Assembly (NCBI RefSeq): GCF_002217925.1
Contig: NZ_BCMF01000007.1
Location: 1-64,000 of the forward strand
DNA from: Secundilactobacillus mixtipabuli
GTDB lineage: Bacteria; Bacillota; Bacilli; Lactobacillales; Lactobacillaceae
Length of the DNA: 64,000 nt
Direction of reading: 5' to 3'
Part shown: positions 32,947 to 42,326 of the stretch, piece after piece
Layout of the letters: each line of letters opens with the position of its first letter
Numbering within the stretch: the first letter of the stretch is position 1
Program-made: the position numbers and the translations under genes
Notes under the pieces: model-generated
Seen by the model: the letters and a program-made list of their open reading frames with translations, nothing else
The model's database searches: none
Told to the model about the DNA's origin: nothing

Positions 32947-33024
32947 CTTAACGAAAAGCGGTTGCAAATCCCTAAAAATCACCGATAATAGAATATATAC
33001 CTAATTTGGGGAGTTGTTTATACT

Positions 33025-33399
33025 GTGTTTAAAAAATATGCTGTAACATCGTGGATCACTGCAATCTGTCTCTGCTTGATAACAGTCATTGCAGCCATTA
33101 GCAGAAATAATCTAACATATCAGGTTGCAGTCAGCGTTGTGAGTTACTTGGGTGTGTATGCCATTTCACTGTACTTAGCAAAACATAACGGCACTGAGAA
33201 AATTATCCTGACGTTTGTCAATATTTTAGCCGTAGCAATGCTAGTCGCAATGGTGATCAATGCATTTAAGAAATATTCTGGTTTGACGACGGTGGCATTA
33301 TTAATTGTTTGCGCTGTGGGAATTGTAACTGGCATCATGGCAATCTGGTACAATAATCGCTTTGAAAAAGAAAAACCTGCAGATTCTAAGGAGCACTAG
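33025..33399 (+). CDS. small integral membrane protein, unknown
   Basis: 124 residues from GTG 33025 (GGGGAG upstream). Four hydrophobic helices: about 8-26, 31-50, 60-80 and 88-108, with a charged C-terminal tail (NNRFEKEKPADSKEH). No conserved motif that I recognise. Followed by another small membrane protein in the same direction. Confidence 0.6.
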   Translation: MFKKYAVTSWITAICLCLITVIAAISRNNLTYQVAVSVVSYLGVYAISLYLAKHNGTEKIILTFVNILAVAMLVAMVINAFKKYSGLTTVALLIVCAVGIVTGIMAIWYNNRFEKEKPADSKEH

Positions 33400-33475
33400 C
33401 AAAACGCAGTGCTTTTTTATATTTCGGGGTTGGAAATATAAGGGGATTAAGCCACCAATAAATTAGGAGTTGATC

Positions 33476-33781
33476 ATGATTAATATGAAGTCAGTAAAAG
33501 AAACGTTTGCCACACAGTTTACCCATAAATCGTATCGTATAATGCAAATAATAGTCGGGACTGCTCTAGTTTTAGCAATTGTGTTAAACTTCTTCAGAGC
33601 AACTCAAAATTTTGCGATGGGACTAATCTCGTTTTCTTATTTTATGTGTGGTGACTTACTTATTTTTCGCCTCTGCAAAACTAACCTAAATCTAATTCTA
33701 TGTCTTATTTTAGGCATGTTACTTCCCATCTTATTATTTTTTCCAATATTCATAGTATTAGGCTTTGCTGCTGGTAATTAA
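33476..33781 (+). CDS. small integral membrane protein, unknown
   Basis: 101 residues from ATG 33476, with TAGGAG upstream. Three hydrophobic helices (about 21-41, 45-62 and 72-96) after a short polar N-terminus MINMKSVKETFATQF. No family recognised. A terminator follows at once. Confidence 0.55.
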   Translation: MINMKSVKETFATQFTHKSYRIMQIIVGTALVLAIVLNFFRATQNFAMGLISFSYFMCGDLLIFRLCKTNLNLILCLILGMLLPILLFFPIFIVLGFAAGN

Positions 33782-33800
33782 ATTTATTTGATAGGTTTAA

Positions 33801-33834
33801 AAAGTCATCTAGGTATAGAGCTAGATGGCTTTTT
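33801..33834 (+). terminator. terminator of the small membrane gene pair
   Basis: AAGTCATCTAG / CTAGATGGCTT with one G-U pair, then TTTT. Confidence 0.75.
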
Positions 33835-33845
33835 GTAATCCGTTA

Positions 33846-34041
33846 AAATCATTTACATGTAATCACGGACATGAACGTGGTTCAAACGAATACCATAATG
33901 GAATGGCTTACTAAGAGAATACTTTCCTAAAAAAGAACTTTAAACAAGTCTTAGCTAAAGAAATAATGGCCGCATGTAACTCAATTAACGATCGTCCGAG
34001 TAAAACTCTGAAATGGGAAATCGAAACTTTAAATTTAACGT
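33846..34041 (+). pseudogene. IS30-family transposase, 3' remnant with frameshifts
   Basis: Three frames together give the C-terminal part of an IS30 transposase: CNHGHERGSNEYHNG (33858-33902), then GLLREYFPKKEL, then KQVLAKEIMAACNSINDRP followed by SKTLKWE. This matches the ERGxNENxNGLLRxYFPK and NxRPRKTL pattern around the catalytic Glu. At least two frameshifts and no N-terminal half remain, so it is dead. Confidence 0.75.
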
Positions 34042-34836
34042 GAATTTAACTACTTTGAATAATATATATTATGTAAAGTAGAAGAAGAAAACAAAAGATA
34101 GCCCCATAATTACTGCTAAAAGTTCTCCCCCTTTAAATTAATTGACTAAGTCTTGTCAAAAACAACTTAAGGTGATCTACAGCAATGCAAAGATTCAGAT
34201 TAATGATGAATTTAGAAAGACACTTCGTACAACTACACGTCAAAAATGGCGAACGTGTGTCGTATGGACGCCGTTAATTCCCCAATTTTAGCTGGATACT
34301 TAACTGAGTCGGTATTGGATGAATCATTGTTTGCTGTTTGTCTACGTAACTATAAAGCTGTTATAAGTTATATAGCGATATATTGATCGGTGTTTAATCG
34401 ATTATCTACAGATTATGGACTTATGCAATGGCTAAATGAGCTAAGTTTAAAACTTTTAAGGCTTGATTTTTTACTTGCAAAGCTGAAATCCATCTAATTA
34501 TGCTGCATTGTAGCGCTCTATAGCAATATTTGGCGATTTAACAGCTTTTTTAGACATTTAAATACCGAGAAAGCCGTGTTTATGCGGTCATTTAAGTCCA
34601 TTAAGACCATATTTGGTCCTTTTTTGGTGTTTATGTTGATTATACAGTGATCTTACCCCCCTCAAAGGTCATTTTTGCTAGGGGAAGGGTTCAAATACTT
34701 TTTGAGTAAACTTAATAAAACCTATATTTTATTAAGTTTACCATTTTCCCTATTCTATTGCCTTAAATCACCATTAATCTAATCAAAAAAGCCTAACCAA
34801 TTATGGTCAAGCTTTGAACGTGCGATTACATATTTA
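34042..34836. other. 800-bp gene-poor stretch, remnant DNA
   Basis: No convincing gene. A 40-codon frame from ATG 34271 (MDAVNSPILAGYLTESVLDE...) and a preceding basic stretch may be decayed coding sequence, not recognised. It includes an AT-rich perfect inverted repeat at 34707-34740. The stretch lies between an IS30 remnant and a lone hypothetical gene, like the scar of a lost mobile element. Confidence 0.4.
34707..34740. repeat. AT-rich perfect inverted repeat
   Basis: TAAACTTAATAAAA and TTTTATTAAGTTTA are exact complements (14 bp each) around the 6-nt loop CCTATA. Possible IS end or plasmid-type site, or a terminator for the minus-strand gene; not assigned. Confidence 0.5.
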
Positions 34837-35436
34837 CTATGCACAAACTTGGAGCCAATATCTCACCTGCCCCATGGCTTCGTACAAGTGCTGTTCAAAA
34901 TTGATACGATGCGGTTCTGACATATTTTCCACGTGGTAGTTAAAACTGCCCTCTTTAATCAGCACAACGGCATGGTTGATGTCTTGTTCGTTATCTAAGA
35001 TAATCTGATCATATTGAATGCCCGACTCATCTTGCAGTCGATAGAATGCGTGGTAGATTGCCAGCTCAATGGTGTTTTCTAAATGTGCTAAAGCTGCTTT
35101 AGAGAAAAAGTTATTTTCCCTTGCCTCCTCTTCGCTGCCCAAATCGATCAATGCTTGTGGTGAAATGTCATTTTTTAGATGCCCTAGGCTTTGAAAATGG
35201 CCAAAAAAGATTGGATCGATGACACTTTTCCGGTCCATTGCGTATAGCTGCTTTTTTACTTCCATTAGTGGCAAGCTCGTGTTTTGAGTTAATTCAAGGA
35301 GTTCCGACTCCGCTAGTAAATTAATTTTGAACACCTTTTGCGGGTTACGATGTGCATGGTAAAAGCTAACAACCAAGGGATGGACACGGTCATCTTCTGG
35401 ATTGGTAGAGAAGTTGGATAGTGGTTCATTTAGCAT
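34837..35436 (-). CDS. hypothetical cytoplasmic protein
   Basis: 199 residues, acidic, no membrane segment or signal peptide. It starts MLNEPLSNFSTNPEDDRV and contains HPLVVSFYHAHRNPQ and a C-terminal VRYWLQVCA. I do not recognise a family. It is downstream of cls in the same direction but separated by a terminator, and it lies beside the IS30 scar, so it may be accessory. Confidence 0.55.
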   Translation of the reverse strand: MLNEPLSNFSTNPEDDRVHPLVVSFYHAHRNPQKVFKINLLAESELLELTQNTSLPLMEVKKQLYAMDRKSVIDPIFFGHFQSLGHLKNDISPQALIDLGSEEEARENNFFSKAALAHLENTIELAIYHAFYRLQDESGIQYDQIILDNEQDINHAVVLIKEGSFNYHVENMSEPHRINFEQHLYEAMGQVRYWLQVCA

Positions 35437-35545
35437 TAATTAACGGCTCCATTTCTGTATGGGGTCTCAATCGCTTTGATTGATAAAGGTCGGCAACAGA
35501 TCATTTAACTTTGGGCATTATGACAGCTGGCCCAACTCAAAGCAA

Positions 35546-35574
35546 ATAAGCCGACCTAGAAACGGCCGGCTTAT
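35546..35574 (-). terminator. terminator of cls
   Basis: ATAAGCCG-CC / GG-CGGCTTAT stem with one extra base, ahead of TTTGCTTT on the minus strand. Confidence 0.6.
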
Positions 35575-35588
35575 GGTTATCTTAAGAA

Positions 35589-37043
35589 TTACAGTATTGG
35601 TGAAAGCAAACGCGAAAAGGCCTGCTTAAAGCGAAGCCAAAGTGACATTTTGTTAAAGTCTTCAGCGGTAACTAATTGGCTTTCAGCCATGTCAGCTCTA
35701 AAAATGTCTCGTAACTTCTGTGCAACTTTAAAATCGTAGATGAAGGCATTTTCTTCAAAATTCAACTTAAAGCTTCGAAAATCAAGGTTAGCGGAACCGA
35801 CTGATGAAATGGCATCATCAATCATCACAACCTTGGAATGAATGAATCCCTTTTGGTAAAAGTAAATTTTGGCACCATCTTCAGCTAACAGACGGGCATA
35901 ATATTGCGTTGCTCGATAAACGAAAGGGTGATCAGGCATGTGCGGTACCATGATCCGTACGTCAACCCCTGATAAAATTGCACTTCGTAAAGCATTCAGC
36001 ACACTATCGTCTGGGATCAGGTACGGTGACTGAATAAAGAGCCTTTTGCGTGCGCTATTAATCATTCGTAGATAGCCTAACTTGATTTGTTCAATGTCAG
36101 AATCTGGACCACTGGTAACAATCTGCATCATTGTTTTCCCGATTTCATCACTGGCTTTAGGAAAATGCCGCAAGGTTCGTTCAAGTTCATTTTCAGGTAC
36201 CGTAGCATTCCAATCACTAATGAAATGTTCCTGAAGTGCCAAAGCGACATCACCAGTCACTTTCATGTGAGTATCACGCCAAGGGCCAAACTTTTTTGAA
36301 CGACCGACATACTGGTCACCAATATTAAAGCCACCGATATAACCTGTCCAGCCATCAATAGCAACCACTTTCCGGTGATTCCGGAAGTTTAATCGGAAAT
36401 CACGCCAGTTTGAATGAATCCCCAGGAAGGGTTCAGCAAATCCGCCAGCGTCACGTAACGGATCAAAGAACTCCCGTTTAGTCCCCATCGATCCCCATGA
36501 ATCATATAGAACTCTGACGGTGACCCCTTCCTGAGCTTTGGCGACGAGGGTGCTCAGTATTTCTCGACCAAGCTGATCGTTATAAAAGGTGTAAAATTCT
36601 ACGTACACAACGTGTTGAGCGTTGAGAATTTCCTGTTGCATGTTGTTGAATAAGGTGGTGCCGTCCGTAAAGATCTCGGTTTGATTATTCAACGTTACAA
36701 AGGCATTATCAACATTTTGAAAGAGTCGAATCATATTTTTAACTGATGATTCCTGATGTGTATCATCAGCGGAATAAGGTGGTAATGAGGCCTGTTGGTG
36801 GGCTAAAGCGTCCGTCAGTTCAACGTTTGGTTGTCGCTGAATTTTACCTAATTGGCTGTGCGTTAACTTGCGGCCAAAGAAAGCGTAGAATAAAAAACCA
36901 ATGATTGGCAGCAGGTTTAACACTAATAACCACGCCCAAGTTGCAGCAATATCGCGGCGTTCACGAAAAACGGTGAAAACCGCGGCAATGGTGTTTAACG
37001 TAAAAATGACAAAAATTACCAAATAAAATAGCGTCCAGCTCAT
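35589..37043 (-). CDS. cls: cardiolipin synthase
   Basis: 484 residues. Two N-terminal membrane helices (about 3-25 and 37-57), then two phospholipase-D repeats with HKD motifs: FRNHRKVVAIDGWTGYIGGF (about 219-238) and FIHSKVVMIDDAISSVGSAN (about 400-419). It joins two phosphatidylglycerols into cardiolipin at the membrane. Start ATG 37043 with a GGGGGA sequence upstream. Length is typical. Confidence 0.95.
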   Translation of the reverse strand: MSWTLFYLVIFVIFTLNTIAAVFTVFRERRDIAATWAWLLVLNLLPIIGFLFYAFFGRKLTHSQLGKIQRQPNVELTDALAHQQASLPPYSADDTHQESSVKNMIRLFQNVDNAFVTLNNQTEIFTDGTTLFNNMQQEILNAQHVVYVEFYTFYNDQLGREILSTLVAKAQEGVTVRVLYDSWGSMGTKREFFDPLRDAGGFAEPFLGIHSNWRDFRLNFRNHRKVVAIDGWTGYIGGFNIGDQYVGRSKKFGPWRDTHMKVTGDVALALQEHFISDWNATVPENELERTLRHFPKASDEIGKTMMQIVTSGPDSDIEQIKLGYLRMINSARKRLFIQSPYLIPDDSVLNALRSAILSGVDVRIMVPHMPDHPFVYRATQYYARLLAEDGAKIYFYQKGFIHSKVVMIDDAISSVGSANLDFRSFKLNFEENAFIYDFKVAQKLRDIFRADMAESQLVTAEDFNKMSLWLRFKQAFSRLLSPIL

Positions 37044-37152
37044 ACATTGTCCCCCAGTTTCATAATACTTTTACATTAACGCAAAAGTGGTTAAGAAAAC
37101 AAGGGAAAATCACGTTGACAATGAAAACTAGACACTATTCTTAAAGGTACCT

Positions 37153-38022
37153 TTATTTAACTGTTTCAAGTGTGCGGTTGTTCGCCACTTTTGCTAACTC
37201 TAGGGTTTGTTGCATGAGCGACGTAATGGTCATCGGACCAACGCCACCTGGTACAGGAGTAATAGCACCGGCGACATCTTTAGCGTGGTCATAATCCACG
37301 TCACCAACTAACTTGCCGTTTTCATCCCGATCCATGCCCACATCGATGACTGTTGCACCAGGTTTAATGTCAGCTGCCTTGATCAGGTGAGCCACGCCGG
37401 TTGCCACAATGAGAATATCAGCCGTCCGAGTATATGACGATAGGTCTTTCGTCAGAATGTGCGTGTATGTGACGGTAGCGCCGGCGTTTAGTAAGAGTGC
37501 CCCCATTGGTCGGCCAACAATGTTAGAGTCACCGACGATCACTGCGTGCTGTCCTTCTGGATCAATATTGTAATGGGCTAGCATGGTCATGATGCCTTTC
37601 GGGGTGCAAGAAACCGGGTAATGATCATGACTGTTGTTGAAAAGCTTGCCGACATTTTCAGGGCTAAACCCGTCAACGTCTTTTTCAATTGCAATTGCGC
37701 GGATAATGGCTGATTCGTCGATCTGCTTGGGTAACGGTAATTGGACTAAGATACCATGAACAGACTCATCACGGTTGTACTGATCGATGAGTGTCAGCAG
37801 TTCTGGCTGCGTGAAATCTTGCGGCCGGCGTTCAATGATGGAAGTGATACCCAACTTGATGGCCTTATGATGCTTGTTACGAACGTAAATCTGACTGGCC
37901 GGGTCGTTGCCGACAATGATCACGACGAGCTTGGGTTCGATACCTGACTCGCGAAGGGCTGCCACTTCTGCTTTCATGCTGTTATCTAACTGATTAGACA
38001 ATTTTTTTCCATCTATAATCAA
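37153..38022 (-). CDS. folD: bifunctional methylenetetrahydrofolate dehydrogenase/cyclohydrolase
   Basis: 289 residues if started at TTG 38022 (MIIDGKKLSNQLDNSMK), about 6 nt after AAAGGGTGGAG; the GTG at 38034 falls inside that ribosome site. FolD motifs: VGNDPASQIYVRNKHHKA (catalytic Lys), GILVQLPLPKQID, VDGFSPENVGKL, CTPKGIM, VIVGDSNIVGRPMG and PVPGGVGPMT. It interconverts methylene-, methenyl- and formyl-tetrahydrofolate. Confidence 0.95.
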   Translation of the reverse strand: MIIDGKKLSNQLDNSMKAEVAALRESGIEPKLVVIIVGNDPASQIYVRNKHHKAIKLGITSIIERRPQDFTQPELLTLIDQYNRDESVHGILVQLPLPKQIDESAIIRAIAIEKDVDGFSPENVGKLFNNSHDHYPVSCTPKGIMTMLAHYNIDPEGQHAVIVGDSNIVGRPMGALLLNAGATVTYTHILTKDLSSYTRTADILIVATGVAHLIKAADIKPGATVIDVGMDRDENGKLVGDVDYDHAKDVAGAITPVPGGVGPMTITSLMQQTLELAKVANNRTLETVK

Positions 38023-38408
38023 TAAACTCTCCACCCTTTCGGATTCTACGGGAAATGTGTGTTCTCTTATGCTGAATTAAAAATTAAATCTTTAAAAAAG
38101 GAACAATTCTGGAAACATTAAAATTAATATTCATATTATAACTGATTTTTTGTGAAAATGACCTGTTAGCACACTAAAATATTTTTAATTTTTGGGAAAA
38201 GAGTTTAATATTTGTATGCAAAACCGGCTTTTTCAAAGCATTTAGTCTAAAATTAAACTGTTGCCTAGTCACTTATAAGCCAACAGACTTTTATCTTAAC
38301 ACAAGCTTTAAAGACTAGTGGTTTTTTTGCTTTACATCGTTGTAAAGGTTGAAACCATATCAAATTATACAGAAAATAACACAATTTAAATAGACGGGAA
38401 TTGATATT
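38023..38408. other. non-coding interval between folD and pap2
   Basis: AT-rich divergent promoter region of about 390 bp. I see no gene, no clear riboswitch fold and no strong hairpin. A folate/THF-type riboswitch was considered but no conserved boxes were found. Confidence 0.3.
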
Positions 38409-39053
38409 ATGAAAATTCATCAGCAAAAGGCCCACTTATGGTGGCTGACAGTCATGATTGCCTGGATTGGATTTCTAATCATCGCCATTAGTGTGAATCT
38501 TCAGACAAAGTGGGTCACTAATTTTGACCGGATGGGACAGCAAGTTGCCCTTTCAGTCAGACAGCCTGTAATGACCACTTTTTTTAAAGGGTTAGCACCA
38601 TTGGGAACACCTGCCGCTAACCTGATGATTTGTCTGGCAATTACCCTGGGGCTCTGGCTGTACCATCATCGTTTTGCAGCGGGCTGGGTAATACTAGCCG
38701 AGGTTGGGATTAATATTCTGACCGGTATTTTCAAAATGATCATGCAGCGGCCACGGCCCACCAACAAGTTAGTCGTTCAGGGAGGCTATAGCTTTCCCAG
38801 TGGCCACACGACTTCAACTGCAACAATGGTGCTCGTTATTTTGCTGATCCTCATACCGTTGTTCAGACATCATGCTTGGCAGTTACTAGTTGGCATCCTT
38901 GGTCTTATTTGGCTGAGTCTAATGGGATTTGACCGCATTTATTTGTTTGTTCACTACCCCACCGATGTGTTAGCAGGCTTATGTTTGACGATTGGCTGGT
39001 GGGGAATCCTGCGGCTGTCATTTAACCGGATCATCTTAACGCAACAAGAATAA
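38409..39053 (+). CDS. PAP2-family membrane phosphatase
   Basis: 214 residues with six membrane helices. The three phosphatase motifs are present: KMIMQRPRP (K-x6-RP, about 115-123), SFPSGHTTS (about 132-140) and RIYLFVHYPTDVLAG (about 177-191). It hydrolyses lipid phosphates such as phosphatidic acid or undecaprenyl pyrophosphate outside the membrane. It is followed 19 bp later by a large membrane protein, likely an operon. Confidence 0.88.
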   Translation: MKIHQQKAHLWWLTVMIAWIGFLIIAISVNLQTKWVTNFDRMGQQVALSVRQPVMTTFFKGLAPLGTPAANLMICLAITLGLWLYHHRFAAGWVILAEVGINILTGIFKMIMQRPRPTNKLVVQGGYSFPSGHTTSTATMVLVILLILIPLFRHHAWQLLVGILGLIWLSLMGFDRIYLFVHYPTDVLAGLCLTIGWWGILRLSFNRIILTQQE

Positions 39054-39072
39054 TTATCAATAGGAGCTTTTT

Positions 39073-41040
39073 ATGCGAATCAAGAAAATAAGTATTACGT
39101 CAATTCTAGCTTTAATCTTAGCTTTTGCGATGCTGATTGGAATGGTTTCAAATCTCTTGATCCCGTTCAACTTTAAAGCCACATGCTTGGTTTTGATTGG
39201 TTGCGCGCTCGCGTGGTATCTTAAACCCATTTTTGTTAAACTGCTGCATCCGCTTTCCGAAGCCACGATGACTAAGATCATTAGCGTGATTTTAATCTTG
39301 ATTTTAATCATTCAGTTATTGGTCATTCAGTACTTGCCGGCATCCGTTTACCACGATCCATTTCGGGTGCTTGTTCAAGCTGAACAGCTTAGCCGCGGCA
39401 ATTTTAACTGGAATGATTCTTTATATTTCTGGCGTTTTCCGAACAATGTTTCGCTGACGGTACTGCTGAGTTACTGGCTTAAATTTACGCATCTATTTCA
39501 CTTGGATACCTATTGGGGCGTGCATTTATTATCGCTAATATTATTAGACACCTTTATCTTTGCTATTATTCGCTCCGTTCGGCGTTTAAGCCATCAGCAT
39601 AGTGCAGCCCTATTACCAGCTCTGTTCTTCCTATTCAGTCCGTTCGCGTATACCTATTATCTACAGGTCTTTTATTCCGACCTGCCTACGCTGCTGAGCT
39701 TAGCAGTGGTTTTCAACGTCATCATTGGCTGGCAGTCCTTTAGCCGTTTGAAGAAGGGCATTACGGGAATTGGCGTTGTCCTTTCCGTGCTCATCGGTGA
39801 AGTGGTCAAACCGAACCTGATCGTGTTGCTGGTGGCGGTTCTCCTCGTCAGTATCTGGCTCTTGTTCAAAGACCGTCAGCGGTTAATGAAAATTAAGACA
39901 CCGCTGTTACTGATCGTATTGGGCTTTATCTTAGCCGTGCCAACTTCTGCAGGCTTGAAAGCTGCTAGTCACTTCAAAAATAACAATCAGTATGCTTTCC
40001 CCACCGCCCACTGGATCTGGATGAGTTATAATCCGAAAGGTGCTGGTAAGTATGAATTTAGTGATGTTCAGACTCTGAGTTCGATTCAGGGTAAAGCGGC
40101 TAAACAGGCCTATCTGAAACAGGCCTTACCACAACGATTAGAAAAATTAGGTCTGGGAGGAATCGTTGCCCGCTGGTTTGAAAAGGCTGGCATTTTACTG
40201 AACGTTTCCTTTATGCCTAATTCCTACACCGGTGGCTACATTGCCGCTCCATGTTTATATCAAAAATTTGAAGCCAAGCTCTCGGCGCTGGGAATGGTTA
40301 TGATGCGCATTGGTTTTGCGTTGCTCTACGCGGAAACCTTTTTCCGTTGTCTCCGGTTATGGCGGCGACGTGCGCATGCGACGGATGACCCCAGAATCAT
40401 GTTAACGATTCTGACTGCCCTGGGCTACCTGGCCTTTCACACCCTATTATGGGAAACCGAAAGCCGCTATGGTCAGGTGATGATCCCGTTGCTGGGGATT
40501 CTCTGTTCCGTGCCTAGTCTGGCACTGGATTCTGAAAGACGGGTCAGGTTCCGGACGTCCCAACAAGGCTGGGTGACACTCAGCGTCATTGTGGCAGCCC
40601 TGATCGGTTATTTGACGGCGCCTACCGCCCTGTATAGTAATCAGGGCTATTATGTGGCGCAACAGCAAAGCCAACTCTCTTTGCAGTTTAATGCCAAAGA
40701 AACTAAAGTTCACCCGTACAGCTCGTTAAGTCAAGTTGTTAAATTGAACCGCCCAGCAAAGCATTTCGCGGTATCACTGGCTCCGGCCGCTGAATTTAGC
40801 GGGACATTGATTAATGAACAGACGCATCAGCATTACGAACTCTACCGGACCTTTAAATCACTAACGCTGAAGCGGACCTTACCAGCGGGTAAATACCGGA
40901 TTCAGCTGCAAAATGACCTGCAACGTTCCCAATCAGTGTTGATCACCAAGACAATCGCTTATCGGCTGGCACCATACCCACTAGAGATCAATCAGCACGA
41001 CTATCCTTACTGGTCCTTTGTTTATACCTTTTCACGATGA
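39073..41040 (+). CDS. large polytopic membrane protein, glycosyltransferase-39-like (TIGR03766 type)
   Basis: 655 residues with around 12 hydrophobic helices and a soluble C-terminal domain of about 130 residues. The extracellular-facing DPFRVLVQAEQLSRGNFNW and YFWRFPNNVSLTVLL after helix 3 resemble the acidic first loop of GT-C glycosyltransferases, and the overall layout fits the integral membrane family TIGR03766 of Gram-positive bacteria. It may transfer a sugar to a cell-envelope polymer. Ribosome site AGGAGC. Substrate unknown. Confidence 0.65.
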   Translation: MRIKKISITSILALILAFAMLIGMVSNLLIPFNFKATCLVLIGCALAWYLKPIFVKLLHPLSEATMTKIISVILILILIIQLLVIQYLPASVYHDPFRVLVQAEQLSRGNFNWNDSLYFWRFPNNVSLTVLLSYWLKFTHLFHLDTYWGVHLLSLILLDTFIFAIIRSVRRLSHQHSAALLPALFFLFSPFAYTYYLQVFYSDLPTLLSLAVVFNVIIGWQSFSRLKKGITGIGVVLSVLIGEVVKPNLIVLLVAVLLVSIWLLFKDRQRLMKIKTPLLLIVLGFILAVPTSAGLKAASHFKNNNQYAFPTAHWIWMSYNPKGAGKYEFSDVQTLSSIQGKAAKQAYLKQALPQRLEKLGLGGIVARWFEKAGILLNVSFMPNSYTGGYIAAPCLYQKFEAKLSALGMVMMRIGFALLYAETFFRCLRLWRRRAHATDDPRIMLTILTALGYLAFHTLLWETESRYGQVMIPLLGILCSVPSLALDSERRVRFRTSQQGWVTLSVIVAALIGYLTAPTALYSNQGYYVAQQQSQLSLQFNAKETKVHPYSSLSQVVKLNRPAKHFAVSLAPAAEFSGTLINEQTHQHYELYRTFKSLTLKRTLPAGKYRIQLQNDLQRSQSVLITKTIAYRLAPYPLEINQHDYPYWSFVYTFSR

Positions 41041-41059
41041 TTATTTAAGTGATCCATGG

Positions 41060-41080
41060 TACAATTAGAACACGTGTTCT
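41060..41080 (+). promoter_or_regulatory. xerS promoter overlapped by a LexA (SOS) box
   Basis: A -10-like TACAAT at 41060-41065 is followed directly by the palindrome AGAACACGTGTTCT (41067-41080). Its core GAAC-ACGT-GTTC fits the Bacillus/Lactobacillus LexA consensus GAAC-RNRY-GTTC; only the outermost base pair differs from CGAAC...GTTCG. Its position at the transcription start would allow repression by LexA. Inferred, not shown. Confidence 0.6.
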
Positions 41081-41104
41081 TAACTTGAAAGGAGGCTGAT
41101 TGTT

Positions 41105-42217
41105 TTGGATCATTCCGCCTACGTTGCTCATAACGAGGCGCTGGTTAAGCAATTGCCAGAGTTCGTTGGCGATTACTATTTAGCAAAGTCATCCGTTCCA
41201 TTGTCACCAGCAACCCTTTATCAATATTTAAATGAATTTAAACGTTTCTTTGAATGGCTGATCATCTCAGGAATATCCCCGGCAACCGCTGTTAGCCAAG
41301 TCGGTCTTCGGGAGCTTGAAAATCTGAAGAAACAAGATGTTGAACTTTATAAGTCTTACCTATTGAACCGCGGTAAACAGACTGCACAGCATCCGCAGGG
41401 CGCCCTATCCCACAGGACGGTTAACCGGTCACTGAATGCCCTATCTGCTTTATTTCGCTTTTTAACCGCGGAGTCGGAGAATAGTGACGGTGAGCCCTAT
41501 TTCTACCGTAACGTGATGAAGAAAGTTTCATTGGTACAGGACAGCGAAACCTATGCTACCCGTGCTAGTCATATTAAGGATCAGCTTATGTTAGGCGATC
41601 AGGACAAGGCTTATTTGAATTTCATTCAAGATGACTATGGGAAGTCATTGGACGCCCGGCGATTGCGCTATTATCAGCGTGATTGTGAACGTGACGTGGC
41701 CATCAACGCCCTCATGCTGGGGACGGGCATCCGCGTTTCTGAGCTGACCAATATGGATGTCCGCCATCTCAGCTTGAAAGCTGCCAATGTGACCGTCCGA
41801 CGTAAAGGCGGGAAATGGGATTCGGTCCCGATTGCACGGTGGGTCTTACCGTATATTGCCAGTTACATCCGCATCCGTCGTCCGCGTTATAAGGCAACTA
41901 CTGATACGCCTGCCCTATTTTTGACGAAGGGAACGGATGGGCCGCATCGGATTACGTCAGCAACGGTTGAGCTGTTAGTTGCCAAATATTCAACGGCGTT
42001 TAACCACGTGCGCATCACACCGCATAAGCTGCGCCATACCTTGGCATCTAAACTGTATTTAGAAACTAAAAATGAACATTTGGTGGCCACGCAGTTAGGG
42101 CAAAGTTCTACCTCAGCTACGGGATTGTATACCCATATTATCGATACCCAGCAACGGGATGCGTTGAATCAGTTGCATAAGAATAAACCTGATATTTTAA
42201 ATAATAAGGATAGGTAA
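41105..42217 (+). CDS. xerS: tyrosine recombinase XerS
   Basis: 370 residues from TTG 41105 with AAAGGAGG 9 nt upstream. It matches the XerS type rather than XerC/D: LPEFVGDYYLAKSSVPLSPATLYQYL, here split as DYYLAKSSVPLSPATLY, then ALSALFRFLTAESENSDGE and PYFYRNVMKKVSL. Catalytic residues are in GTGIRVSELTN, TPHKLRHTLASKLY and LGQSSTSATGLYTHI; the last block has Gln in place of the usual His (LGH). XerS acts alone at difSL in streptococci and lactococci. Probably SOS-controlled here (see promoter). Confidence 0.9.
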   Translation: MDHSAYVAHNEALVKQLPEFVGDYYLAKSSVPLSPATLYQYLNEFKRFFEWLIISGISPATAVSQVGLRELENLKKQDVELYKSYLLNRGKQTAQHPQGALSHRTVNRSLNALSALFRFLTAESENSDGEPYFYRNVMKKVSLVQDSETYATRASHIKDQLMLGDQDKAYLNFIQDDYGKSLDARRLRYYQRDCERDVAINALMLGTGIRVSELTNMDVRHLSLKAANVTVRRKGGKWDSVPIARWVLPYIASYIRIRRPRYKATTDTPALFLTKGTDGPHRITSATVELLVAKYSTAFNHVRITPHKLRHTLASKLYLETKNEHLVATQLGQSSTSATGLYTHIIDTQQRDALNQLHKNKPDILNNKDR

Positions 42218-42237
42218 ACTAAATAAACAGTTATGAC

Positions 42238-42281
42238 AAAAAAGCAGTTTTCCTGATCACGATGAGGAGAACTGCTTTTTT
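42238..42281. terminator. bidirectional terminator after xerS
   Basis: AAAAAAGCAGTTTTCCT / AGGAGAACTGCTTTTTT, one G-U pair, 10-nt loop. Confidence 0.85.
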
Positions 42282-42326
42282 GGCGTTTCATACACATATG
42301 ACTTTGTTCAAATTAAATCTAATTGT

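Noticed and set aside
34271-34393. 40-codon frame in the IS30 scar as a gene
   Set aside because: No ribosome site and no recognisable family; probably chance or decayed sequence.
38023-38408. Riboswitch upstream of folD
   Set aside because: No conserved folate/THF or other riboswitch boxes could be traced; interval is plain AT-rich DNA.
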